From positions 8,543,513 through 8,607,512 of the forward strand of contig NC_057762.1 of assembly GCF_010389155.1 (NCBI RefSeq): DNA of 64,000 nt, in the 5' to 3' direction. The notes under the pieces are model-generated. The model worked only from the letters and a program-made list of their open reading frames with translations. It did no database searches and was not told where the DNA came from. The position numbers were made by a program, and so were the translations under genes. Shown in pieces: positions 12,098 to 24,211 of the stretch (within the stretch, counting starts at the first letter, position 1; each line of letters opens with the position of its first letter). The DNA is from Erigeron canadensis (lineage: Eukaryota; Streptophyta; Magnoliopsida; Asterales; Asteraceae).

Positions 12098-13599
12098 TGA
12101 TGTGTGAAAATCTAGTTAAATTAAATTCCTTAAAAATACTCCGAATCGAATACTACACACAATCGGGCAGTGGACCCGTTCGTATGCAATATAGATTAAA
12201 GTAAGTAAAGGTTCGTTCCACGAAGACTACAAAGAGCTAGTGAGTTTTAAGTAGTTAAAAAGAGTTTGGTTTTTTAAAGACACCACGTCATCTTGGTTTT
12301 TATATTAAAAGTTAGTTGATTGAAAGAGTTAGAAATTCCTAAGATTTTATCGAAAATAAAATTGTTTTTAAATCAAATAGGATGAGAAGATCATCCACTT
12401 CGACTCCATGATACACATTATTTAGGTTGCATATAATTGAAGAACCTATTCAAATATGTTGATTTATAACCGAGAACTAAACAAAGACTCACCCCGTACC
12501 CGTCAAGTTCGTTACTTTATTCACTTCCCTTAATTAACTAGTTCCATTACTAAGACCGGTACCCCAAGACGTCTTTCATAACTTTCCTAGCCAACTAATT
12601 GTTTTGGTTATTTAGATAACAATTGTGTCTATTGATTGTACCCAACCATTAACCCGTTAACCCTTATTAACTATTAATTACATTCTACCGTACCCGTCAT
12701 AGAAACAATTGCTTATAACCAAGCAATCAAAATAACTTCTACACAACCTAAGTTACCACTGAGATCATGCAAAAACTATCCGCAATTAAGAGTTAAATAA
12801 CAAAGAATTAATAAACTAAGATTACGACACAACGTTAAATCAAATCAACTTGAATTCAAAAGATTATGCAACCATTATTCAATGTATCACTTCATCTCAA
12901 TGGATGACGAATTATTTAGCTACTCATAATAAAAAACAAAGCACAAAGAGTAAATATATAGAAGAACATATTGTACCAATGTGTAGAAAACAAGTAAACG
13001 CTAAGAGAATCGATAACCGAATGCCTTGAAGCTCACGAACAACCCTTGGATCTTGATGGACGAAAAAGCTGCTGAGAATAGCCCCAAAGAACCCTAAAAT
13101 CGACTAGAGGTGATTGTATATCGAATGGGAGGGTTATGGTCTTGTATTTATAGTGAAAAATCAAAAACCCTTCAGCCGACCTATTTTATGCGCCGCACAA
13201 ACCATCCATGCGCCGCACAAAACCAAAGATTTCCATGTTTTAGACTTTCCTTAACCCGTTATGCGCCACACGTCCTATGTGTGCGCCACCCAGGCACAAT
13301 TGCCAAATTCCCTGTCCAAAATCTCGACTTTCTGTGCGCCGCATACCACATCTATGCGCCGCACAAGCTTCTGGATTCCGCAAAACTTGTATTTTTCAAC
13401 TCGTCTTCACTCGTAGTCCAAGAATCATCCTAATGCATCTTTTAACCTTCCAAATGCTATTTCTAACCCATGTACCTGTTCTAAGCCTGAAATCACTAAC
13501 AATACCATCAAAGCATCGAATATACATATAATTTGCACATAATTAAGCTTAAAACGACTTAGAAACGATATGGAATTATGCATATGAATGGACATATCA
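12098..13599 (-). repeat. 3' LTR of the Athila-like element
   Basis: A 1,502-bp LTR. The minus strand carries CACTATAAATACAAG, a TATA box near 13140. A cluster of ATGCGCCGCACA-type repeats lies at about 13185-13370. Frames seen in it on the plus strand are not genes. Confidence 0.9.
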
Positions 13600-16101
13600 A
13601 ACCCCCCCATACTTAAGACTTGCTTGTCCTCAAGCAAATTCAGATTTTAAAACATCCATTCCCTTGATCTCAATTGCAAAACATGACATTAATCCAAAAA
13701 GAAGCAAAACCATAAGAATAGTTAAGCAGTTTTAATCTTAAATGGAAAATCGAAATGTTTGACAATACTTGAATGATCCATAAGCCTCGAAAACACGACT
13801 AAGCACTTTAATCAAATGAAAGAATGAACATCTCAACTAACTTTCTCCAACTAACAAACTATTGGGTTGAAATATCGTATCAATCACTCGAAGCCAAGTC
13901 GTGATGCATATATTTTAACCATAGGCTTGTAATAGAATCGTCCCTATGTCGCCATGGCGCTAGCACCATATAACGTCTATCAAAAGAGGCAATAAATGGC
14001 TGTAATGTACAATTCTGGAGGCTTACAAGGGTCATTAACATTCTGTATGGAATTTTAGGGATATAATTGGTGTTAAAAGGAAATAACACAATAATTAACA
14101 AATTTTACATATAGTCTAGTCCAACACAACCCATATCATTAGTTGCCATCTATCCAAAACCCAAAAGACGTCATCCCGAAACTACTCCCAATAGACCGAT
14201 AAATACCGACACCATTGTGGTGTATCACTTTCAAACGACTCTCAACCACCATTACATACCACTTCAACTTTTCCAAACATGCCAACTTCGATTTAAGAAT
14301 ATAACAACTTGAGAACATTTTAGTTGGTTTAAATAAACGTACCATCTCAAACACCAATCATTTAAACGACGAAACCATTGTTGGTCTAACTAACTTACCA
14401 ACTTAACTTGATTTAACAAATATGAGGGAAATACCAACTGACAGTCCAAGTTTGTTTTTCTTCTTCTTTTTTATATATTTTTTCTGTTTTTCATTCTTTT
14501 ATTCTTCTTTATATTTATGAACTACTTTTACCCTGCTTAATTGGTATCCCCTTTTACAAGTTTGAAGTTCAATGTAAAATCAATACTCTTACTAATTAAA
14601 CGATCAAGACTTCTTCATAATTATGCCAACATCAATCTACCCCCAATAGAGAATACACCAACCCGACACAACCAAGACAAACCCAAACCATCCAACTAGC
14701 ATAGGCAACTAATGATCAACCAAGGATTTCGACTATCGGTATGGCGAGGATAAGTTACATATTTAAGTGGATTTAAACACAAACGAAAAGGCTAGGCTCA
14801 ACAAGTTTTCTAGATGTATCTTGCACTAAAAATAAGTGCAAACAAGGGTTTAAACAATGGATATTCACTAACCAATGTAGTTAGCTACTAAGCACATAAA
14901 CAAAACATGCACATAACAATATTTTACGAAACAAGGGGTGAACATACAAAGAACAAAGGTTTAATCCTACATTTACCTCTTTATCATCTAGCAAACTACG
15001 GGACGATCAACTAAGACAAGTTCTAGAATCAACGCTATCACCGACATACTCATATCAAAGAAGAAATAAACGGAAATGGAATAAATTAACCTCAAACTTG
15101 CACGTCATAGTTCAAAGCTCTAAAAGAGACTCTTACTTCCGGATAAATCCAAAAGCCTATGAGAGGGACAAATTTACAAGGCAACTAAACCAAAACCGTA
15201 ACACCTATCAAATCTATAAATGAATCAAGATCTCACATATTTGGTGTTTTGTGATATAGTGTGCTAGTCATGTAATAAATCCATAAAGGTTTTGCTTTAA
15301 CGATCATTCAAAACACATTTCACAAATTAAAATTTTACCAAAGGAATTTATAGTTCAATTACCTACTAAATATGATTAAATCTAGGTGAAGTAATTCAAC
15401 TATACGGACAAACAAGCAAAAGTTAAAAATTTACCCACAATAACCCGACTTTTTCCTATTGACCTCTCCCCCCACACTTGAGTTGTACATTGATCTCAAT
15501 GTACAAAAAAAAACAATGAAAACTATGGGAAATAGGAAAAAGCAAATAAATAAGATAAAGAACTTAGAAACTTCCCGGGTTTAATGTGTGCTCCAAATGC
15601 TCGGTTGATCCAAAAATAATGTAAGGAAATTGCATCTCAATCGCATTTGACTCCCCTTTTTTAACATCTCTAATAACAAACTCAACAAACACATCAAAGA
15701 TACCAATATAAAAAGAAAAAGAAAACTAAAAATAAAAATAAGACTAAAATACTAAGTACGAAAAAACAGATAACTAAACTAAAAACAAAAATATTTTTGT
15801 ATTTTTTTAGTTTTTCAAGTTTTTTTAGATTTTTTAATTTTTAAATTTTTTTGGATTTTTCAATATAAGGAACGAAAATAAAATAAAATAAAATTAAATA
15901 AAACACACGGGTTGCCTCCCGAGAAGCGCTCAATTTATTAACGAGTCGTTAGCTAGACTCAATCCTACAATCACCATGGTTGGGTCTTAAACGCCCCCAC
16001 AATTAAAGTGTCGGGCGGTTTACGTGAATAAGGTGAATAAAACGTGAATCTTATCTTAATCATTACCCAGACCATTTCTTTCACCTTATAAAAATTCACT
16101 T
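13600..16101. other. Non-coding internal region of the Athila-like element
   Basis: Two and a half kilobases between the ORF and the 3' LTR with no convincing gene on either strand. It holds scattered CCCCACACTTGA-like short repeats, low-complexity A/T-rich stretches at 15700-15900, and the conserved GGGTTGCCTCCCGAGAAGCG segment at 15909. Confidence 0.6.
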
Positions 16102-17427
16102 TTAAGATGTCAAAATAATTTGTTTCTTTTTATAATCCATCTTAAAAAGCCAACCTTTCATATGAACATACAAAATTTTCAAACTTCTGTGATGGCACGG
16201 AATGTTCAAGTAATTCATATCAAGGCTTATAACCGTCCATTCAAAAAAATCGGGAACTAAAAGATCCGGAGCTAGTTTAAAAAATAAGAAATAATGCATG
16301 AAATTACTACTAGCCCTTAAATTAACCAATTTAATGCTTCCAAAACTATTTAAAGCATAAGAAGTTAGAAAGCTCCCTGAATAACCATGCTTGGGTTGCA
16401 AATCATCTTGACTAGTGCCATGATCTTCTTTATCTGGCTCCTTCTTTTGTGCCATGATCTTCATTATAGATGTGCTCGGCTTTGGCACTCCTACAAACAA
16501 ATGAAAAGAAGGCATTTTAGTATATAATAAATCAATTAAATTTGAATGCTTACGTGATTGAGTGAGAATGGATTTCGCTTCGGCTTTCTTTGGTAGGATC
16601 ATAGACTCCCCCACACTTGAAGTGTTGGGTGGTCTAAACTTGAAAAGTGAGAAACCCTCGAAAAGGACATCGGATTCTTCCCAAGTGGCGTCTCCCGTAT
16701 CTCCATTATTAGCTTCAATGACGGATGGAAAATTCCTTATGGTGGATACAAGCTTGCTTCCCATGGCCGGGGTACTCACTATCTTTTCATCCCATATGAT
16801 TTCAAGCTCTTCTTCCCATTCGGCTTCATCCCAAACGACTTCACTTTGTTTCTCCAATTTCACATCAACACGATCACTTCCATGCTCGTTTCTCGACTCG
16901 TGCGGTTCCTTTGTATCCTTCAAAACAAAGTTAGTAGTACTTGGAACACAAATAGAAATAGAAATCACCTCACTAGAAAGTGAAGTAAAATATTCCTCAC
17001 AAACAATGTCATTAAAATCCTCAACGCTTATGGAAGGTATCTCGTGTGTCTCAAAATCATGCTCCTCATCCACGTTATCCTCATGCTCATCGCTAATGGA
17101 TAATAACTCGTGTGATTCAGATGGCGGCATTTGATGATCTTCCCATGTTTCGTCTTCTTCCGGTTGAGCATATTTTTCCATATGGTTAAACATTTCATCC
17201 GGGTTCATTAAGAAGAATTCGTCACCAAGTATTTCCCTTGTTTCTTCTTCCAACCCACGACAATATACCGAAACTAATTGACGAATGGTAAGCCCGTACA
17301 TGCCATACTTATTAACTAATCTTTTTATCCTTAACCAAGCTTCCTCATAAGTTTCATCAGAAAACTGCTCAAAATTTCGAAGCTCGTCTGGATATTCTTC
17401 CTCAGATTCATAAGCTTGACATGCCAT
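16102..17427 (-). CDS. Gag-derived ORF of the non-autonomous Athila-like element, with acidic tail
   Basis: An uninterrupted 441-codon ORF starting about 200 bp inside the primer-binding site. Residues 19-88 resemble part of Athila Gag: EEAWLRIKRLVNKYG lines up with the EAWLRMKDLL block of the other Athila-type element at 55.7 kb, and is followed by the GLEEETREIL and NHMEKYA helices. The rest (about 90-330) is strongly acidic, with repeated DE-rich and WDEAEWEEELEI-like stretches. The C-terminal 110 residues are hydrophobic/aromatic and end in a basic KKKQIILTS. No zinc knuckle, protease or polymerase motif is visible. Because only the helical Gag part is kept, it may co-assemble with Gag from autonomous relatives; that is inference. 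The ATG is the first in frame. Confidence 0.6.
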   Translation of the reverse strand: MACQAYESEEEYPDELRNFEQFSDETYEEAWLRIKRLVNKYGMYGLTIRQLVSVYCRGLEEETREILGDEFFLMNPDEMFNHMEKYAQPEEDETWEDHQMPPSESHELLSISDEHEDNVDEEHDFETHEIPSISVEDFNDIVCEEYFTSLSSEVISISICVPSTTNFVLKDTKEPHESRNEHGSDRVDVKLEKQSEVVWDEAEWEEELEIIWDEKIVSTPAMGSKLVSTIRNFPSVIEANNGDTGDATWEESDVLFEGFSLFKFRPPNTSSVGESMILPKKAEAKSILTQSRKHSNLIDLLYTKMPSFHLFVGVPKPSTSIMKIMAQKKEPDKEDHGTSQDDLQPKHGYSGSFLTSYALNSFGSIKLVNLRASSNFMHYFLFFKLAPDLLVPDFFEWTVISLDMNYLNIPCHHRSLKILYVHMKGWLFKMDYKKKQIILTS

Positions 17428-17624
17428 TGGTGATGTTAATCCTGCAAAACAGACACTAACACAAACCCGGGAAAAGGACCAATGGAAGAAAATTTAAACT
17501 AAACAAAAATAAAACAAAAAACAAAAATAAAAATAAAACTAATCTAAGAAAGCAAGTAACTCTCTTGCACGTGAGTACAAGAAAGGATCAACTACGAAAT
17601 CTCAAACTTAAGCTCTTAAACTAG

Positions 17625-17642
17625 TCCCCGGCAGCGGCGCCA
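17625..17642 (-). promoter_or_regulatory. Primer-binding site (tRNA-Asp type)
   Basis: Read on the minus strand the segment is TGGCGCCGCTGCCGGGGA, six bases inside the 5' LTR. It closely resembles the primer-binding site of Athila-type elements, which is complementary to the tRNA-Asp 3' end. It sets the direction of the element. Confidence 0.85.
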
Positions 17643-17648
17643 CAAACT

Positions 17649-19090
17649 TGATGTGTGAAAATCTAGTTAAATTAAATTCCTTAAAAATACTCCGAATCGA
17701 ATACTACACACAATCGGGCAGTGGACCCGTTCGTATGCAATATAGATTAAAGTAAGTAAAGGTTCGTTCCACGGAAACTACAAAGAGCTAGCGAGTTTTA
17801 AGTAGTTAAAAAGAGTTTGGTTTTTTAAAGACACCACGTCATCTTGGTTTTTATATTAAAAGTTAGTTGATTGAAAGAGTTAGAAATTCCTAAGATTTTA
17901 TCGAAAATAAAATTGTTTCTAAATCAAATAGGATGAGAAGATCATCCACTTCGACTCCATGATACACATTATTTAGGTTGCATATAATTGAAGAACCTAT
18001 TCAAATATGTTGATTTATAACCGAGAACTAAACAAAGACTCACCCCGTACCCGTCAAGTTCGTTACTTTATTCACTTCCCTTAATTAACTAGTTCCATTA
18101 CTAAGACCGGTACCCCAAGACGCCTTTCATAACTTTCCTAGCCAACTAATTGTTTTGGTTATTTAGATAACAATTGTGTCTATTGATTGTACCCAACCAT
18201 TAACCCGTTAACCCTTATTAACTATTAATTACATTCTACCGTACCCGTCATAGAAACAATTGCTTATAACCAAGCAATCAAAATAACTTCTACACAACCT
18301 AAGTTACCACTGAGATCATGCAAAAACTATCCGCAATTAAGAGTTAAATAACAAAGAATTAATAAACTAAGATTACGACACAACGTTAAATCAAATCAAC
18401 TTGAATTCAAAAGATTATGCAACCATTATTCAATGTATCACTTCATCTCAATGGATGACGAATTATTTAGCTACTCATAATCAAAAACAAAGCACAAAGA
18501 GTAAATATATAGAAAACATATTGTACCAATGTGTAGAAAACAAGTAAACGCTAAGAGAATCGATAACCGAATGCCTTGAAGCTCACGAACAACCCTTGGA
18601 TCTTGATATCGAATGGGAGGGTTATGGTCTTGTATTTATAGTGAAAAATCAAAAACCCTTCAGCCGACCTATTTTATGCGCCGCACAAACCATCCATGTG
18701 CCGCACAAAACCAAAGATTTCCATGTTTCAGACTTTCCTTAACCCGTTATGCGCCGCACGTCCTATGTGTGCGCCGCACAGGCACAATTGCCAAATTCCC
18801 TGTCCAAAATCTCGCCTTTCTGTGCGCCGCATACCACATCTATGCGCCGCACAAGCTTCCAGATTCCGCAAAACTTGTATTTTTCAACTCGTCTTCACTC
18901 GTACTCATCCAAGAATCATCCTAATGCATCTTTTAACCTTCCAAATGCTATTTCTAACCCATGTACCTGTTCTAAGCCTGAAATCACTAACAATACCATC
19001 AAAGCATCGAATACACATATAATTTGTACATAATTAAGCTTAAAACGACTTAGAAACGATATGGAAATATGCATATAAATGGACATATCA
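17649..19090 (-). repeat. 5' LTR of the Athila-like element
   Basis: A 1,442-bp copy of the left LTR. It lacks about 58 bp present near 13060-13120 of the other copy. The GC-rich repeat cluster is retained at about 18675-18855. Confidence 0.9.
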
Positions 19091-19235
19091 GTATTAATGA
19101 TACGATATGTGGCAAATTAATTGATCGACACGTGTCAATTTTGTTTTTTAAGTAATTTTTCTTATTTTAAATAATATTATGTAGTTGAGTTAATCTATGA
19201 CTATAATTAAGAATTAGAATATATATATTTATATA

Positions 19236-19718
19236 GGGTAAAGTTATTTTGAGAACTTTTTTTTGCAAGAACCTTTGACAACTTTTTAAATCAAGCCCAA
19301 CCGATGATTGTTCTTTACATGAAAATTTTTTTTGACTGTTTTCTGAATAACTTATGTGTAATTTTGAAGTTTATAATTGTGTGCAGGCATGGATTATCAT
19401 CCGTTATACAATTATGTGGAGATTTGGATTTTTGATCACATGTGCACGATTATTGCTATGATCACATGTATGCAAGTCGATCACATGTAATCATAGCAAT
19501 ATTCGTGCACATGTGATCAAGAATCCAAATCTCCACATAATTGTATAACGGATGATAATCCATGCCTCCGCACAATTTTAAACTTCAAAATTATACATAA
19601 GTTATTCAGAAAACAATCAAAAAACAATTTTCATGTAAATAATAATCATTGGTGAGGCTTGATTTGAAAAGTTCTCAAAGGTTCTCGCAAAAAAAAAAGT
19701 TCTTAAAATAACTTCTCA
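19236..19718. mobile_element. Foldback MITE, family 1, copy 1
   Basis: A 483-bp element that is almost entirely one inverted repeat. The left arm starts GGGTAAAGTTATTTTGAGAA and the right arm is its near complement, with arms of about 230 bp meeting near 19470-19480. It lies in a TA-rich site, so the target duplication cannot be read. A second copy is at 26953-27437. Confidence 0.8.
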
Positions 19719-19982
19719 ATATATATATATATAGATCAAATTATGTTTATTATGATATAATATGTTGATGTTTATGTTAGATCACAAGTAACAATAGTAT
19801 AGTGTTCGATCGAGGTAAAGGTAGTTCGTCTTCTTATTTTCTTTATGTAATTTGTAGATAGTTTGATTATTTATTTATTCTATAATTATTTTCTGTTTAA
19901 AATATATAGAGTGATGATAACTACGAATTTTTATGTATTTATGGCCGTATATATTTTACGCTTTGATAAGTCATCAATTTAT

Positions 19983-20341
19983 GAGTTTCCTTATTTTGAG
20001 AGCAATTTTTTTTTTGTATAAACCCTGAAAACTCTTAAATTATATATTTGTTCACATGTTTTTTTTTCATTCATATGTGAAATGATATAAAAATGTATGT
20101 TGTATTAAAAACTTTTTGAAAAACCCTTCAAAATAGTCTTTTGTGAACTTGTGAATGAATCCATATAGTGTTCACATGTGACAAACGACTATATATTAGG
20201 TTTTGAAAAAAATTTTCTTCTGCAACATATATTTTTATAACGTTTTACATGTGAACGAACAAAAAAAATATGATTTAACATAAAAATTAGGAGTTCTCAC
20301 GGTTCTTACAAAAAAAACTGGTTCTCAAAATAAGGGTTTCC
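19983..20341. mobile_element. Foldback/Mutator-like MITE with 10-bp target duplication
   Basis: A 359-bp element flanked by ATCAATTTAT at 19973-19982 and 20342-20351. The termini share CCTTATTTTGAGA in inverted orientation. A 9-11-bp duplication is characteristic of Mutator-like elements. Terminal bases resemble the family-1 foldbacks (TTATTTTGAGAAC), so the two may share a transposase. No ORF. Confidence 0.75.
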
Positions 20342-20351
20342 ATCAATTTAT

Positions 20352-20564
20352 ATATGTATGGAAAAGATACGATCGATATCATTTATTTATTTTTTCAATA
20401 AATTCAGTTCAAATCAGGGATATATAGGGAATGTTTTAGTAATTATAGAAGGGTGTCCGCACGTTGCATAGGCAACGGTTTATAACGCGTGAGAAGCCGT
20501 AACGGTATACAAGCTGTTTAGGTTACTTTCATGATATACAATGATGAGACATCTAACTGTGGTT
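20352..20564. other. Short spacer between a foldback element and a solo LTR
   Basis: Unique-looking DNA of about 210 bp with a GC-richer patch (20450-20510). No gene or terminal repeat recognised. Confidence 0.4.
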
Positions 20565-20569
20565 ATCAT

Positions 20570-21139
20570 TGTGAAAACGTGTTTCAGCACGTTCCCGGAT
20601 CGATTAACACGAGATCTAACAATCATAGATGTGCGAAATCCGTCTATGATCGTTTTTAGGGTTAATTAATGATTATCATGATAAACACACACGAAGATAA
20701 TAAGAACAGGAGATAAACACGAAAATACTATCATTAATCATATGATTACAAGATGAATCCGTATGAAAAACATCTACAATGATTACGGATTACAATCATT
20801 GAGACGAATCGTGATAGTTTGGGCGGTATCTCGAGGTATAGATCTCTACCTCCAGAACCTAGTGAATGACTCTTTGTTGCAACTAAATCATCAACCTAAA
20901 TTCGTGACCTAAGACTTATATTTATAGGCTGTACAAACAGACTGGGCTGTCAAATTCGTACAAACGGGCTGGGCCTTACTAACTTAATAGTTCTTACGAA
21001 CTTAATCTTCGTAAGGCATATATGTACGAAGTTAATAGTTCTTACGAACTTAAACTTCGTAAGCATAATTGTACGAATTTCTCAGCCTTTTAGAATTATT
21101 GCATCGGACAACAAATTGTGCACTTTATGTGCTCTAACA
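20570..21139 (-). mobile_element. Solo LTR
   Basis: A 570-bp segment from TGTGAAAACGTG to CTCTAACA, flanked by ATCAT at 20565-20569 and 21140-21144. The minus strand contains AGCCTATAAATAT, a TATA box, which orients it as a minus-strand LTR starting TGTTAGAGCAC. Inside, GTTCTTACGAACTTAA-CTTCGTAAG palindromic units occur twice at about 20985-21065. The internal region is absent, consistent with LTR-LTR recombination. Confidence 0.8.
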
Positions 21140-22050
21140 ATCATTCTATATATAAGTCGAGGATTAGATGCAAAAAATAATAAGGTGCAAAAATTAGTCA
21201 TTTTAAATATATTTGTTAGGGTTATTTAGGGATAGTTTGGGGATATTGAAAAAAAATGCTGATCTTTGAAAAGTAGGATGCTAGTTTGTTTTGTAAGAAA
21301 TTATAGATATAGATATATATTATAGATGTAGGTGTTACGTTATCTATCTTAAACTTCACTTATAATGGTTTAGTAATTTTTATGTCTTTTTTCCTTCATA
21401 ATATTTTTTTTTTAATTCAAAACTTTCTAACTTTCTTTTTTAATTTCAATCTAAGTTTTAACTTATATATAGTTTAAAAACATAATTATACTATATATAT
21501 CATATTATATAGTCAATTCGTACATCATACGGGCATTAAGACTAGTAATACATTATAAATAATATATTTTTGGCATTTGGATGTGAATCTTAAAATTTAA
21601 GATTTTAAGTATAATTATATATTTTCTCCCTAAACATAAATATAAATGTAAAATAGCACAGTACCCGGATAATGCAGCGGTGTTCATGACGACTGTGTGG
21701 TGATGGAGGACGACTGTTGATAGTAGAAGCGGCGTCGAGTGGTGTAGATAATTGATGTAAAAGTAATTGATGTAAAAAGTTAATAGATATATTTTATAAG
21801 ACAGAGAACTGTTAATATACTAATCATTAAGTGTACTTTTATACATTTTTTCTTATGTAACTTTCAACATCATACTTAATTTTTTAATTTTAATAAGATA
21901 ATATAGATAAACTTAAAGAATCTTACATATTATGGCCAAACGATGCACGACTTTATTATCATACATTAGAAGTACGATTTGATTATGCATACGACGTTAC
22001 AGCTAGCCATATTTGTGAAGTAGCTCCGTTCCTATACATGGAGTGAAGGC
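21140..22050. other. AT-rich region ending in a Helitron-like 3' terminus
   Basis: No gene. A Helitron-like 3' end lies at 21519-21545. A GC-richer patch at 21660-21740 begins GTACCCGGATAATGCAGCGG and resembles GTACCCGCGCAATGTGGCGA at about 42028, so it is probably a dispersed repeat. Confidence 0.45.
21519..21545 (+). mobile_element. Helitron-like 3' terminus
   Basis: A hairpin (CGTA loop TACG, 21519-21531), ten bases, then CTAG followed by T. The 5' end was not identified; the TC-start candidates near 21141-21150 lie beside the solo LTR target site. Confidence 0.45.
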
Positions 22051-22053
22051 TAA

Positions 22054-23026
22054 GGCTGTATTTGATAACACAGAATGATTTAGTGCTGAATGATTTCAAA
22101 GCCTGAATGGTTCAAAGGCTCTGAATGATTCTGGTTCTGAATTAAAAAAATATGTTTGATTCCTAATCTGAATGGATACTCTCAATGATAAAAATTACCA
22201 TTTTAACCTTCTGTATGTATAGATGATAATTGCATAATCAACAAACAATGATCGTAAATGCAACTTTCCCTCTTAATGCATGTTATGTTAAACATAATAT
22301 AAAATAAAATAATGATAATTGACAAGTCAGAAAGACTCGTTAATATCATAATACCAACACAAACACAAAAATATACCAAACCATTTAAATAGACAAATTA
22401 TAAAACAAAAGCCTAATAATTATTAATTAATCAACAATTACAAAAAAAAAAAAAAAGAATCTGAGAATAATAATAATAGTAATAATGATAAGTTGATAAA
22501 AAAAAAAGAAAGAATGATAATGATAAAAATAAGAGTAAAAATAACAATCATAAATAAATATGTAGTAGACCTTGAACTCAAAAGTAAACATGATGATGGT
22601 GATGAAGATGTTGAGTCCTGTGGTGCAAGAGATATATCTGATAAAACAATGAAAGTATCTTAGATGTGAGTTATGGAGGCTCTTATGTTTTTGTTTTTAA
22701 ACAGGAAAAAAGAAATAGAAGTAAAGAATTGATGAGAATAGCAAAAGAAAGATCTAGATACCTTGGTGTTGTTGAGCATCAAAGTAACAAAGATTAAAAT
22801 GGTTGATCGGAAGGATTAGAAGGTCTATGATGAAAAAAGGGGAAGAAGGTTATTAGAGTAAAAGAGAGGATGATGAATGGTTAAGAAAGATTGTATGAGA
22901 CTATGAGTAGAATGGTGGTTTTATTTTTTTCGTTCAGATTCAGAAGGACAAAACAAATACATGGAATGCTGACCGATTCAGCACTAAGTGTTGAACCATT
23001 CCATTCAGATAAAAACAAACACAGCC
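22054..23026. mobile_element. PIF/Harbinger-like non-autonomous element
   Basis: A 973-bp element with imperfect terminal repeats: GGCTGTATTTG on the left, and GGCTGTGTTTG read on the minus strand on the right. It is flanked by TAA at 22051-22053 and 23027-23029. Subterminal regions hold several copies of CTGAATGRTT in both orientations, which look like transposase binding sites. No ORF of note. A hAT assignment was considered, but the 3-bp TAA duplication favours PIF/Harbinger. Confidence 0.6.
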
Positions 23027-24200
23027 TAAAAATAGCTTAATTTATTCTTAAATGGAAATAAATACATAATCACATTATAAAATTTCACTTTATATAACAA
23101 ACTCCTTAATAATTTCACTTTAAATACGAATTTAAAAATCAATAATTTGAGCAATAACATATGACTAGATTTTAGACCCGCATAAATAAAAAAATCTACA
23201 GATATACAAAACTTAAATAAGTTCATGACAAAATTCGTACTATTAAAATAAGATTAAAACTTCATTAAATTTTATCGTATATACATTAAATTATATTCAT
23301 ATTTAATTAATCAATTTTGCATTTATAAAGTAGAATGCAATATTACGATATATATTAATTATTGTTTTATTTAATTGGATATATTCACTTATTATATTTA
23401 AGTTATTGGTTAAAAAATATAAATTGATAATGAAAAAGAAAAAAATGTAAGTTAAAGCCAAAATTGAAAGTAAAAATGAATTTATGAAAATTGAGACTTG
23501 TGATTGGTGGATAAGTTATAAGAGTAACTTTCTCTTGTATATAAGAAGATAGTAAAAATCAAAATTAAAAGCAAAATTGATAGATACAACCAGATTAACA
23601 CTCAGAAATTAAATCCAACAAACAAACAAGGACGGTTGGCTCAATAAATTACTTTCATTATTATCAAAGTTATTATTACAATTATATTTAGATGATCTCA
23701 TTGCAAAGAAACCAATTACAGAAACAAAAGATTAAAAAATAAAATATTATTTTAAAAAAAAATTTTTTCTTTTCATTTTTAAAAAAAAAATATTAAAAAA
23801 CAAAAAATTATATTAAAGATAATTCTTTATTTTTCTTAACTATATTGGAGTAGCATCCTAAGAAGCTTGTGATAGAAAAAGCCGTTGGATTTATTAGCCC
23901 ATATAGCTCAAATGTCTTATAAGCCCAAATACATCATAACAAGCTCATTTAGCAGCCTACTAAAGAGAAAGCCCAAGTTCAGTGTTAATCACGTTCCATC
24001 ATGGGCATCTTTATATTTCTCAAATTCATTATATGCAACTTTACGTATAACATATTTGGATCCGGATCTTTAAATATTTATTAGATAAATGTATACTATT
24101 GCAGCGACGATAATGGTAATGATGACATCGAGGGTCACACATAATGGCTACAATTAATGAAAAATAGTTAACTATAGTCATACTGTATCAATTCAAGTAC
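23027..24200. other. AT-rich intergenic DNA
   Basis: Very AT-rich with A/T homopolymers around 23740-23800. No gene or element ends were recognised. Confidence 0.5.
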
Positions 24201-24211
24201 ATATATAGTTT

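Larger units (their letters stand above)
12098..19090 (-). mobile_element. Non-autonomous Athila-like Ty3/gypsy element, minus strand, young
   Basis: A complete 6,993-bp element. LTRs lie at 12098-13599 and 17649-19090, starting TGATGTGTG and ending CATATCA in plus sense. The target duplication GTATT is at 12093-12097 and 19091-19095. On the minus strand a primer-binding site lies just inside the right LTR and a poly-G purine tract (complement of about 13601-13610) abuts the left LTR. The LTRs are very similar apart from a block of about 58 bp missing from the right one, so insertion is recent. It encodes only one ORF (16102-17427) and no protease, RT or integrase. About 2.5 kb of non-coding DNA follows the ORF, including at 15909-15930 a segment matching the conserved motif GCGCTTCTCGGGAGGCAACC of Athila-type elements (minus sense). 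Confidence 0.9.

Noticed and set aside
13110..13531. Plus-strand ORFs in the Athila-like LTRs (also 18613-19033)
   Set aside because: They lie in both LTRs, in overlapping frames, antisense to the element, and cover the short GC-rich repeats.
16562..17134. Plus-strand ORF opposite the gag-derived ORF
   Set aside because: A shadow of the acidic minus-strand ORF; Ser-rich translation from complementary codons and no promoter.
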